A stretch of DNA of 8,444 nt from positions 1-8,444 of the forward strand of contig DVLK01000044.1 in NCBI GenBank assembly GCA_018715545.1, written 5' to 3'. How positions within the stretch are numbered: position 1 is the stretch's first letter; every line of letters starts with the position of its first letter. Below are positions 1 through 5,829 of this stretch, in pieces. The position numbers were made by a program, and so were the translations under genes. The notes beneath the pieces were generated by a model. That model was not told the origin of the DNA. It saw nothing but the letters and a program-made list of their open reading frames with translations, and searched no databases. Origin of the DNA: Candidatus Caccovivens faecavium (GTDB lineage: Bacteria; Bacillota; Clostridia; Christensenellales; UBA1242).

Positions 1-63
1 ATCAGTGTATTCAAATTAAAAATTTTTACCCTAAACATTTTAAATAAATTATTAAATATTTAT

Positions 64-92
64 TTTTCTTTTTTTGTAAATTCTGATATAAT
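64..92 (+). promoter_or_regulatory. Extended -10 promoter of the Asp-box glycosidase gene
   Basis: The sequence TGATATAAT at 84-92 is a perfect extended -10 (TGN plus TATAAT at 87-92). The hexamer 17 bp upstream (64-69, TTTTCT) is a poor -35, which an extended -10 can tolerate. The predicted transcription start, 7 nt after the -10, is near 99. That leaves a 5' leader of only about 16 nt before the ATG at 115, just enough for the Shine-Dalgarno sequence. No operator-like palindrome is visible. The sequence before position 64 is plain A+T-rich DNA. Confidence 0.65.
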
Positions 93-102
93 TTCAATGG
101 AT

Positions 103-107
103 GGAGG
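103..107 (+). promoter_or_regulatory. Shine-Dalgarno site fixing the glycosidase start
   Basis: GGAGG at 103-107 lies 7 nt before the ATG at 115. This decides between two in-frame ATGs. The upstream ATG at 97 lies immediately downstream of the -10, at or before the predicted transcription start, and its codons 3-4 would be this GGAGG. It is the only clear Shine-Dalgarno sequence found in front of any gene start in the window. Confidence 0.85.
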
Positions 108-114
108 AAAAAAA

Positions 115-1221
115 ATGAAAATTATTAAAGATGCAGAGGGAATTATATTTGCCCCAAGGGAGAATGAAGTTGGAGTTGCGACTGGATGCATGTACCCTCG
201 TATTATTGAACTTAAACATAATAACCATGAACTACTTGCCACCTTTGAAAACTATTCAAAAAAGGAACCCGTTTTTGCTCCGATATATAAAAGCACTGAC
301 GGTGGACATAGTTGGAAACTTTTTAGCAAAGTGGAAGATACAGTCAACGGTTATGGAATGCGCTATCAACCAACTCTATACGAATTAGATGAAAAATGCG
401 GAGATTTAGATATAGGAACTTTGCTTTTTGCAGGCAATTCAATACCAAAAGATATGAGTTCAACGGAAATAGTATTTTACATTAGCCGTGACCACGGAAA
501 AACCTGGGAATTTCGCTCATCTGTTGCAAAAGGTGGCGCCCCTGTCGAACAAAACTTTGAAAAGTTAGGTCCAATTTGGGAGCCTTTCATCTTCTTCAAT
601 AAAAAAGGTGAAATAGCAGTTATATTCTCTGATGAAAGACTACATAGTGAAGAACATTATAACCAAGTGCTTGTCATGGTAACTTCGTCAGACGCAGGAA
701 AAACTTGGAGCAAGGAACAACTTATTGTTGCACTTAAAAATAAAAATTTGCGGCCTGGTATGCCAATCGTGTGCAAGACAAAAAAAGGATATTTTCTATG
801 TTATGAGATTGTAGGTACGCCTTGTAACGATATTTATTACAAAACTTCAATAGATGGCATCGACTTTGGCGACCCAGCAAAAAAAGGTACGCGTGCCGAA
901 ACGGAGGACGGCTATTATCTTGGCAGTATGCCTTACTGTGTATATAACGAAAAATATGATGCAATAATTTTAAATGCCAAGCGCGATAACGAAGAAATCG
1001 GCTTGAACACTATAAGTTTTCTTGTCAACTATAAAAACGGCAAAGGCAAATGGGAACGCCAAAAACAACTTCTTGAATATGACAATCGCATACTCCAAAC
1101 TGGTTGGAGCAAAGGCATGGCGGTTATAGAAAACGGCACTAAGCTTATCGAATTGTCCCCTGTTCAGTCTAATAAAGAACTTATGCACATTTCTTATGCA
1201 ATCGCCAAACTTGAAGAATAA
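115..1221 (+). CDS. Asp-box (BNR) glycoside hydrolase, sialidase superfamily, GH93-like
   Basis: This is a 368-residue protein, read from the ATG at 115 (numbering below uses that start). It carries three clear Asp boxes of the S-x-D-x-G-x-T/S-W type at about residues 60-67, 124-131 and 191-198. A degenerate fourth (SIDGIDF) lies near 245-251. Asp boxes mark blades of a beta-propeller, so a six-bladed sialidase-type fold is expected. The segments YPRIIEL near the N-terminus, WEPF near 155, FSDER near 171-175 and RPGMPIV near 213 recall GH93 exo-arabinanase-like proteins more than classical GH33 sialidases. This is from memory, and I do not see a canonical sialidase F/Y-RIP motif. There is no signal peptide or membrane segment, so it probably acts in the cytoplasm on imported oligosaccharides. 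It is a single-gene unit with its own promoter, Shine-Dalgarno sequence and terminator. Substrate is unknown. It could also be a non-catalytic or divergent sialidase-fold protein. Confidence 0.8.
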   Translation: MKIIKDAEGIIFAPRENEVGVATGCMYPRIIELKHNNHELLATFENYSKKEPVFAPIYKSTDGGHSWKLFSKVEDTVNGYGMRYQPTLYELDEKCGDLDIGTLLFAGNSIPKDMSSTEIVFYISRDHGKTWEFRSSVAKGGAPVEQNFEKLGPIWEPFIFFNKKGEIAVIFSDERLHSEEHYNQVLVMVTSSDAGKTWSKEQLIVALKNKNLRPGMPIVCKTKKGYFLCYEIVGTPCNDIYYKTSIDGIDFGDPAKKGTRAETEDGYYLGSMPYCVYNEKYDAIILNAKRDNEEIGLNTISFLVNYKNGKGKWERQKQLLEYDNRILQTGWSKGMAVIENGTKLIELSPVQSNKELMHISYAIAKLEE

Positions 1222-1229
1222 AAGAAATC

Positions 1230-1257
1230 AAAAACAGGCAATGCCTGTTTTTATATT
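1230..1257 (+). terminator. Intrinsic terminator of the glycosidase gene
   Basis: The arm AAAAACAGGC (1230-1239) pairs perfectly with GCCTGTTTTT (1243-1252) across a 3-nt AAT loop, and the T-run continues as TTTTTATATTT. It starts 8 nt after the TAA at 1219-1221. It ends the single plus-strand transcription unit of the window. The A-run on the 5' arm means it could also act weakly on the other strand. Confidence 0.88.
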
Positions 1258-1274
1258 TCACATCTAAAACTATA

Positions 1275-1320
1275 TTCTCTTAGATCTCATGTTGAGGTCT
1301 TTGAAAGTGGCACTTTTGGG
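1275..1320. repeat. Direct repeat, copy 1 (46 nt)
   Basis: Beginning TTCTCTTAGATCTCATGTTG and ending TTTTGGG, this 46-nt block recurs at 1598-1643 with 41 of 46 positions identical. The mismatches are 1295, 1300, 1301, 1302 and 1313. The start TATTCTCTTAGATC (from 1273) also occurs at 1549-1562 inside the palindromic repeat, so this 14-mer seems to be a shared module boundary. No open frame of convincing coding character crosses it. Confidence 0.8.
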
Positions 1321-1347
1321 GAAAAGGAGAAAACAAGCGAATGGCAA

Positions 1348-1373
1348 GCGGTTTGGCGTTTATGCCGAAACGC
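1348..1373. repeat. GC-rich hairpin inside the repeat block
   Basis: GCGGTTTGGC (1348-1357) can pair with GCCGAAACGC (1364-1373) around a 6-nt GTTTAT loop. This gives 10 positions with one G-A mismatch and one G-T wobble. It lies between direct-repeat copy 1 and an AGGATGACAGA end (1403-1413) identical to that of the downstream palindrome. The interval 1273-1413 may therefore be one composite element of about 140 bp. It has no T-tract after it, so it is not a terminator. Confidence 0.5.
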
Positions 1374-1402
1374 GAAATAAAGTGCAGTTTGCGACGCGGA
1401 TC

Positions 1403-1413
1403 AGGATGACAGA
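1403..1413. repeat. Solo end of the GTCATTCTGAGC-type repeat
   Basis: AGGATGACAGA at 1403-1413 is identical to 1576-1586, the right end of the palindromic element downstream. It appears here without a matching left end on this side, so it looks like a decayed or truncated copy. Eleven identical bases alone would be weak evidence. The support comes from its sitting in a block with two further shared modules. Confidence 0.45.
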
Positions 1414-1490
1414 ACCTAGCGAAAATAAGAAATAAAAAAGAAAAAAGAAAAGTTGTGAATGATTTTTATATGAATATCAAGCCTATACCC

Positions 1491-1583
1491 GTCATTCTGA
1501 GCAAGGGAGTGAAACGACCGCCGTCGAAGAATCTCAGAAACCAAGCCATATTCTCTTAGATCCTTCGATAAGCTTAGGATGAC
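1491..1583. repeat. REP/MITE-like palindromic element
   Basis: The outer arms GTCATTCTGAGC (1491-1502) and GCTTAGGATGAC (1572-1583) pair over all 12 positions if two G-T wobbles are allowed. The inner arms at 1524-1538 (TCGAAGAATCTCAGA) and 1554-1568 (TCTTAGATCCTTCGA) pair at 13 of 15 positions around a 15-nt loop. This matches the widespread non-coding repeat recognised by the GTCATTCTGAGC...GAAGAATCTC...AGATCCTTCG...AGGATGAC pattern. In databases its translation gives the spurious peptide VILSLSKDL, which is readable here on the minus strand. No transposase is present, so any mobilisation would be in trans. It lies between converging genes, the usual place for such elements. Confidence 0.8.
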
Positions 1584-1597
1584 AGATACTGACTTAG

Positions 1598-1643
1598 TTC
1601 TCTTAGATCTCATGTTGGGGTCCCCGAAAGTGGCAGTTTTGGG
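1598..1643. repeat. Direct repeat, copy 2 (46 nt)
   Basis: This is the second copy of the block at 1275-1320, with 41 of 46 bases identical. It begins TTCTCTTAGATCTCATGTTG and ends CAGTTTTGGG. Substitutions turn the centre into GGGGTCCCC, a perfect short palindrome absent from copy 1. It directly follows the palindromic element (15 nt after 1583) and runs up to the 3' end of the walJ-like gene. Together with copy 1 it brackets 277 bp of repeat material. Confidence 0.8.
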
Positions 1644-1669
1644 AAAAAGAAACAAACAGATTTCTTTTC
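1643..1669 (-). terminator. Possible weak terminator of the walJ-like gene
   Basis: On the minus strand GAAAAGAAA (1669-1661) can pair with TTTCTTTTTC (1652-1643), with one bulge and an 8-nt loop, about 25 nt beyond the walJ-like stop codon. The stem is almost entirely A-T and the following tract is only moderately T-rich. It is the best terminator-like structure in that position but would be weak. Read-through into the repeat block is likely. Confidence 0.25.
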
Positions 1670-1694
1670 TCAAAAAACGGCAAGGATTTAAGGT

Positions 1695-2477
1695 TTATTT
1701 TAGCCTAAAAATTCTAACAGGCACGGTCAGTGCAACATCAATTTTCACATGCGTACCTTCAATTATTCCATCATCGGCAAGTTTTTTGGATATGTAGGTG
1801 TAGGCAAGTTCTGGCGTGTTATTTTCTCGGCTTAGATGAGAGAGAACAATTTGTCTTGTGCCACTTTCCACAAGTTTTTCCGCAAACTCTGCCGACGCAT
1901 CGTTGGAAAGGTGACCATTTTTGCCCGCAATACGCACCCTAAGAGAAAGTGGATATTTTTCGCAGTTTTTAAGCATATTTATGTCGTGATTGGCTTCGAG
2001 ATAGACAAGTTGACTGCCCTTGACACTATTAAAAATCTTGTCGGTGGTGTGACCTAAATCTGTAAGTAAACTTACCTTACTATCTCCGTTTTCAATGGTG
2101 AAACCAAAGCATTTAACATCGTGTGGTATTTCTACTGGCGAGATGATTAGATCCTTTATGTCAAAGTCGCCGTCAAAAATTCGCATATTGCCTTCCGAAG
2201 CCTTGCTTAATTTTGGATATACCCCTTTCCAAACATCGTTATGAGCATAGATAGGCGTGTTAAATTTCTTCGAAAAAACATCAACACCCTTAATGTGGTC
2301 GGTATGCTCATGTGTCAATATGATAGCATCTATATCTTCCCCGCTTACGCCGATAAGGTTGAGCCTTTTCACCGTTTCAGTGCATGAAATACCATCATCC
2401 ACAAGAATTCGTGCATGTTCTGTTTCAATATATGTGGCATTTCCGTCACTGCCAGATGATAAATTAAAAACTCTCAC
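1695..2477 (-). CDS. walJ: WalJ/YycJ-type metallo-beta-lactamase-fold hydrolase
   Basis: This 260-residue protein is close to the usual length of about 264 for WalJ/YycJ. The N-terminal SSGSDGN is typical of the family. The metal-binding signature HEHTDH is at residues 56-61. Further likely ligands or family motifs are HD (119-120), TDLGHT with D140, EANHD (151-155), NGHLSND (187-193) and LSHLSRENNTPELA (212-225). The family has a two-metal phosphodiesterase/nuclease-like fold, and B. subtilis WalJ has been linked to coordinating cell division with DNA replication. Its true substrate is uncertain. There is no signal peptide, so it is cytoplasmic. The start is GTG (2475-2477). No closer in-frame start upstream is possible, because an in-frame TAA precedes it, and the SSGS motif follows at once. 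The Shine-Dalgarno sequence is poor (AAAAGG is about 17 nt away). It stands alone here, downstream of uvrA, without walR, walK, yycH or htrA next to it. Confidence 0.9.
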   Translation of the reverse strand: MRVFNLSSGSDGNATYIETEHARILVDDGISCTETVKRLNLIGVSGEDIDAIILTHEHTDHIKGVDVFSKKFNTPIYAHNDVWKGVYPKLSKASEGNMRIFDGDFDIKDLIISPVEIPHDVKCFGFTIENGDSKVSLLTDLGHTTDKIFNSVKGSQLVYLEANHDINMLKNCEKYPLSLRVRIAGKNGHLSNDASAEFAEKLVESGTRQIVLSHLSRENNTPELAYTYISKKLADDGIIEGTHVKIDVALTVPVRIFRLK

Positions 2478-2517
2478 TTTTTTCTTAAACTCAACCTTTT
2501 ATTTTTATAATTACTTT

Positions 2518-2546
2518 TTTATAATTTCGCTTGGTTTTCATTTCAA
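2518..2546 (-). promoter_or_regulatory. Proximal promoter of the walJ-like gene
   Basis: On the minus strand TTGAAA (2546-2541) and TATAAA (2523-2518) are separated by exactly 17 bp, each one base from consensus. The predicted transcription start is near 2511, giving a 34-nt leader before the GTG at 2477. It is the better placed of two candidate promoters for this gene. Confidence 0.6.
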
Positions 2547-2715
2547 CTTTCATGCGTCTATCTCTTTAAAGCTTGATTTGTTCAACCTATGATGTTTGAA
2601 TTAATTTAACTTGCAAAAATTTTTTATTAAATTTCTTCTTTTTTTCGCTTATTTACTAAAACATTTTTCGCTTGCTTTATTAAGACAACAACATACCTGC
2701 TTTAAAACACAAATC

Positions 2716-2744
2716 ATTATAGCACAATCTCACAAAAAAAGCAA
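2716..2744 (-). promoter_or_regulatory. Distal promoter upstream of the walJ-like gene
   Basis: On the minus strand TTGCTT (2744-2739), a 17-bp spacer and TATAAT (2721-2716) form a promoter with an extended TGC-TATAAT -10. The stretch TTGTGCTATAAT matches the uvrA and uvrB promoters in 11 of 12 positions, the variable one being the N of TGN. Its -35 overlaps the T-run of the uvrA terminator. The predicted start is near 2709, which gives a long A+T-rich leader of about 230 nt to the walJ-like start. I see no riboswitch or convincing leader peptide in that leader. Confidence 0.5.
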
Positions 2745-2770
2745 AAAAATGCATAGATTTATGCATTTTT
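2743..2770 (-). terminator. Intrinsic terminator overlapping the uvrA stop codon
   Basis: On the minus strand AAAAATGCATA (2770-2760) pairs perfectly with TATGCATTTTT (2755-2745) around an AATC loop, followed by more T residues to 2743. The uvrA TAA (2761-2759) lies at the stem/loop junction, so the last codons of uvrA form the 5' arm. The stem has only two G-C pairs and so is of modest strength. Being symmetrical, it could also act on the plus strand, but no plus-strand gene leads into it. Confidence 0.65.
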
Positions 2771-5587
2771 GTTTTCTTCTAAAATTTTCTTCAAGAATTG
2801 CCCTGTGTAACTCTTTTCGCATTCGGCTACTTCCTCAGGCGTTCCTGTGGTCACCACTGTTCCGCCCTCATCACCGCCTTCTGGACCCATGTCGATAATG
2901 TAGTCCGCGCATTTTATCACATCAAGGTTATGCTCGATTACCACAACCGAGTTACCATTGCCGATAAGCCTATTTAAAATTGTCACCAACTTTTTGATGT
3001 CATAGACGTGTAGTCCTGTGGTTGGCTCATCCAAGATATACATTGTCTTACCCGTTTCGCGCTTACTGAGTTCTGTTGCTAGTTTAACCCTTTGAGCCTC
3101 ACCGCCAGAAAGTTCGGTTGCAGGCTGTCCTAACTTAATATAGCCAAGTCCAACATCATAGAGCGATTGAATTTTGTTCAGAATTGAAGGAATGTTCTCA
3201 AAGAATTTAAGTGCTTCTTCAACCGTCATATCAAGCACATCGCTTATCGACTTGCCCTTATACTTCACTTCCAAAGTTTCACGGTTATATCGCTTGCCCT
3301 TACATACCTCGCACGGCACAGTGATATCTGGCAAGAAATACATCTCAATCTCTTTGACGCCAGCGCCTTCGCACGCCTCACATCTACCGCCTTTCACATT
3401 AAACGAAAAACGCCCTGCACTATATCCTTTAGTCTTAGCGTCAACAGTTGAAGCAAAAAGTTCTCTGATTGCCGTAAACACACCAGTGTAAGTGGCGGGA
3501 TTACTTCTAGGTGTTCTGCCAATCGGCGCTTGATCAATGCATATAACCTTGTCAACAGCCTCTACATTTTCAATCTTAGAGCAGTTACCAAGCGGTAATT
3601 TGCTGTTATTAAGTTGGTTAGATAGATATGGGAACAAGATGCGGTTGATAAGCGAACTTTTTCCGCTTCCAGAAACGCCTGTGACCGCAGTAAAGACGCC
3701 TGTTGGAATTTTTACATTGATGTTCTTTAAATTGTTTTCCTTTGCTCCTTTTATAGTAATAAAATCCTTTGGTTGTCGACGCGACAAAGGAATTTCAATC
3801 TTGTCCTCTCCACGCAAAAATCTTGCCGTGACCGACTTTTTGTTCTTCATAACTTCCGCTACCGTGCCAGCCGCCACAATCTCTCCGCCATGCACGCCAG
3901 CATATGAACCAACATCAACAAGATAGTCCGCCGCGCGTATCGTGTCCTCGTCATGCTCCACCACAATAACGGTGTTGCCTAAATCTTTCAAATTTTTAAG
4001 CGTTCGAAGGAGTTTTTCATTGTCGCGTTGGTGTAACCCAATAGATGGCTCGTCCAAGATGTAGGTCACGCCGACCAAGCCACTGCCAATTTGAGTTGCC
4101 AGCCTAATTCTCTGCGCCTCACCGCCAGAGAGCGTGTCCGCCGAACGCGATAAGGTCAAGTAGTTAAGCCCAACATCTTCCAAAAATTGCAAGCGATTCA
4201 AAATTTCTTTCACAATTGGCTCAGCAATGGTGGCTTTTGCCTTGCTTAACGATAAATTTTTAACTATTGGAATTAAGTTTTTCACGCTTTCATTACAAAA
4301 ATCGTAAATATCTTTTCCGTCAATCTTCACAGAGAGCGCGCTTTCGTTTAATCTTTTACCATGGCAGGTTACACAAGGTTGTTCTCGCATAAATCTGCCA
4401 ATCTCAAATTTCACCCACTCGCTGTTTGTTTCCTTGTATCTTCTTCTTAAATTGTTGACAATACCCTCAAAAGTGGTGGTTAGATATCTTTTATTTCTAT
4501 CGTTTGACACTTCAAGTTCAATCGTGTCGTCCTTTGTGCCGTAGAGAAGAATGTCAATTTTATCTCTTGATAAATCACGAACAGGCGTGTCCAAATCAAT
4601 GTCATATTTTCGTGAGAGCGCTTCAAAATATGCTCGCGCCATACTCCCCTCTTCACTCTTCCAACCTGTGATATTAAAGGCTCCTTGATTAATGGAAAGG
4701 TTGGAGTTTTTAAGCACTGCAAACTCGTCAATGTCGCTGTTGAAACCTAAACCTAAGCAAGTTGGACAAGCGCCATAAGGGGCATTGAACGAGAAAAGCC
4801 TAGGCGTGAGTTCGCCAAGTGTCCATCCACAAGTTGGGCAGGCATAATTTATAGAATATAAATCTTCCCTCTCTTCTGTTTTTGCAATCACAAGTCCGTC
4901 CGCTAGTTTCAACGCTGTTTCTAGACTCCCAGCAAGACGCGCGTCCTTACCTTCCTTTATCGTTATGCGGTCGATAATAACGCTCACATTGTGCTTCAAG
5001 TTTTTGTCAAGATTTATCTCATCGTCAAGTAGGTGCGTAAAGTTATCCACCTCCACACGCGTAAAACCACTCTTTTTCAAACTGTCAAAAAGTTTCGCCT
5101 GCGTGCCTTTTTGTCCGCGCACAACTGGCGCCAAAATCGAAACCTTTGCGCCTTCGCCATAGCTCTTTATGTTGTCCACAATTTGATCGATAGTCTGTGG
5201 CACAATCTTCTTATGGCAGTTTGGGCAATACGGCGTGCCGATGTTGGCAAAAAGCAAGCGGAAATAATCATATATTTCCGTCACTGTTCCAACCGTCGAG
5301 CGCGGATTGTGGTTGGTTGTCTTTTGGTCGATGGAGATTGCTGGCGAAAGCCCTTCAATCGAGTCAACATCTGGCTTCTGACTTTGACCTAGGAACATAC
5401 GCGCATATGAAGAAAGACTTTCCATATACTTTCTCTGCCCTTCGGCAAAAATCGTGCCAAACGCAAGCGAACTCTTCCCCGAGCCACTCACCCCTGTGAA
5501 TACAATAAACTTATCTCTTGGCAAGGTAAGATTAACATTCTTTAAATTATTCTCCCTTGCACCCTTAATTATAATTTGATTTTTCAT
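2759..5587 (-). CDS. uvrA: Excinuclease ABC subunit A
   Basis: UvrA is the dimeric ATPase that scans DNA for bulky lesions and loads UvrB in nucleotide excision repair, in the cytoplasm. The protein has 942 residues, the normal full length, with both ABC modules. Module one has Walker A GVSGSGKS at 32-39, signature LSGGEAQRI from 486 and Walker B ILDEP at 510-514. Module two has Walker A at 637-644, signature LSGGEAQRV from 826 and Walker B ILDEP at 851-855. The zinc module of the first half is C250/C253/C274/C277, and the DNA-binding zinc finger of the second half is C736/C739/C759/C762. Extra CxxC pairs at 121/124 and 405/408 are usual for the family. The C-terminal GPEGGDEGG segment is intact. 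The ATG at 5587 fits the conserved start (IIIKGARENNLKN follows). There is no Shine-Dalgarno sequence, and the promoter lies almost on the start codon. No frameshift or missing key residue is seen. Confidence 0.98.
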   Translation of the reverse strand: MKNQIIIKGARENNLKNVNLTLPRDKFIVFTGVSGSGKSSLAFGTIFAEGQRKYMESLSSYARMFLGQSQKPDVDSIEGLSPAISIDQKTTNHNPRSTVGTVTEIYDYFRLLFANIGTPYCPNCHKKIVPQTIDQIVDNIKSYGEGAKVSILAPVVRGQKGTQAKLFDSLKKSGFTRVEVDNFTHLLDDEINLDKNLKHNVSVIIDRITIKEGKDARLAGSLETALKLADGLVIAKTEEREDLYSINYACPTCGWTLGELTPRLFSFNAPYGACPTCLGLGFNSDIDEFAVLKNSNLSINQGAFNITGWKSEEGSMARAYFEALSRKYDIDLDTPVRDLSRDKIDILLYGTKDDTIELEVSNDRNKRYLTTTFEGIVNNLRRRYKETNSEWVKFEIGRFMREQPCVTCHGKRLNESALSVKIDGKDIYDFCNESVKNLIPIVKNLSLSKAKATIAEPIVKEILNRLQFLEDVGLNYLTLSRSADTLSGGEAQRIRLATQIGSGLVGVTYILDEPSIGLHQRDNEKLLRTLKNLKDLGNTVIVVEHDEDTIRAADYLVDVGSYAGVHGGEIVAAGTVAEVMKNKKSVTARFLRGEDKIEIPLSRRQPKDFITIKGAKENNLKNINVKIPTGVFTAVTGVSGSGKSSLINRILFPYLSNQLNNSKLPLGNCSKIENVEAVDKVICIDQAPIGRTPRSNPATYTGVFTAIRELFASTVDAKTKGYSAGRFSFNVKGGRCEACEGAGVKEIEMYFLPDITVPCEVCKGKRYNRETLEVKYKGKSISDVLDMTVEEALKFFENIPSILNKIQSLYDVGLGYIKLGQPATELSGGEAQRVKLATELSKRETGKTMYILDEPTTGLHVYDIKKLVTILNRLIGNGNSVVVIEHNLDVIKCADYIIDMGPEGGDEGGTVVTTGTPEEVAECEKSYTGQFLKKILEENKNA

Positions 5588-5596
5588 AGTCTACAT

Positions 5597-5625
5597 ATTA
5601 TACCACAAATTTAATAAGAAAACAA
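5597..5625 (-). promoter_or_regulatory. Promoter of uvrA, near-leaderless
   Basis: On the minus strand TTGTTT (5625-5620) is 17 bp from TATAAT (5602-5597), with an extended TGG before the -10. The predicted start of transcription is near 5590, only about 3 nt before the uvrA ATG at 5587. That leaves no room for a ribosome binding site. No LexA-type box (GAAC...GTTC or CGAAC...GTTCG) is visible around it, so SOS control is not apparent from the sequence. Confidence 0.7.
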
Positions 5626-5829
5626 GTGCCACTGATTATTTTTCTATTTTGGTATATGAAAATATAGTAATCTCTCTATAATAAATCGCAAAATTTTGTC
5701 AAATCATTTTAAATCAAACAATTGATAAAAATATTAACATAAATTAAAGTAAAGCTTAAAATATATTTAAAAACACTATTTTTAAGAAAAAATTGAATTT
5801 TTAAGCATTTTTTTTGATGTTTTTTGTTT
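5626..5829. other. A+T-rich spacer between uvrB and uvrA
   Basis: This stretch holds no open frame worth calling and no RNA gene that I recognise. Downstream of the uvrB stop there are only A-T hairpins, for example TTAAAAA (5767-5773) with TTTTTAA (5779-5785) around a 5-nt loop. These are unlikely to be strong terminators, so some uvrB transcripts may read through into uvrA. A plus-strand TATAAT at 5677-5682 lacks a -35 at a workable distance and leads to no gene. Confidence 0.5.

Noticed and set aside
97..114. Upstream in-frame ATG at 97 as the glycosidase start
   Set aside because: It lies at or before the predicted transcription start and its codons contain the Shine-Dalgarno sequence that serves the ATG at 115.
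1618..1626. GGGGTCCCC as an operator
   Set aside because: It lies within repeat copy 2, is not conserved in copy 1 and is not near a promoter.
1416..1673. 85-codon minus-strand open frame containing VILSLSKDL
   Set aside because: It is the translation of the palindromic repeat and direct repeat. This peptide is a known signature of spurious predictions from such elements, and there is no ribosome site.
1273..1690. CRISPR array
   Set aside because: The repeats are only two imperfect 46-nt copies far apart with palindromic material between them. There is no regular repeat-spacer pattern and no cas gene.
1579..1797. 72-codon plus-strand open frame running from the repeat into the walJ-like gene
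   Set aside because: It begins inside the repeat and overlaps the well-supported minus-strand walJ-like gene, with no similarity or ribosome site.
2491..2553. 20-codon basic minus-strand frame ahead of the walJ-like gene, a possible leader peptide
   Set aside because: Its start lies upstream of the best walJ promoter (2518-2546), so it would not be on that transcript. Its ribosome site is weak and its Lys-rich make-up is what A+T-rich DNA gives by chance.
5649..5682. Plus-strand promoter TTGGTA ... TATAAT in the uvrB-uvrA spacer
   Set aside because: The spacing is 22 bp, with no extended -10 and no gene or structured RNA downstream.
5766..5803. Strong terminator after uvrB
   Set aside because: Only A-T stems with interrupted T-tracts are present. 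They are too weak to call, and are noted only as part of the spacer.
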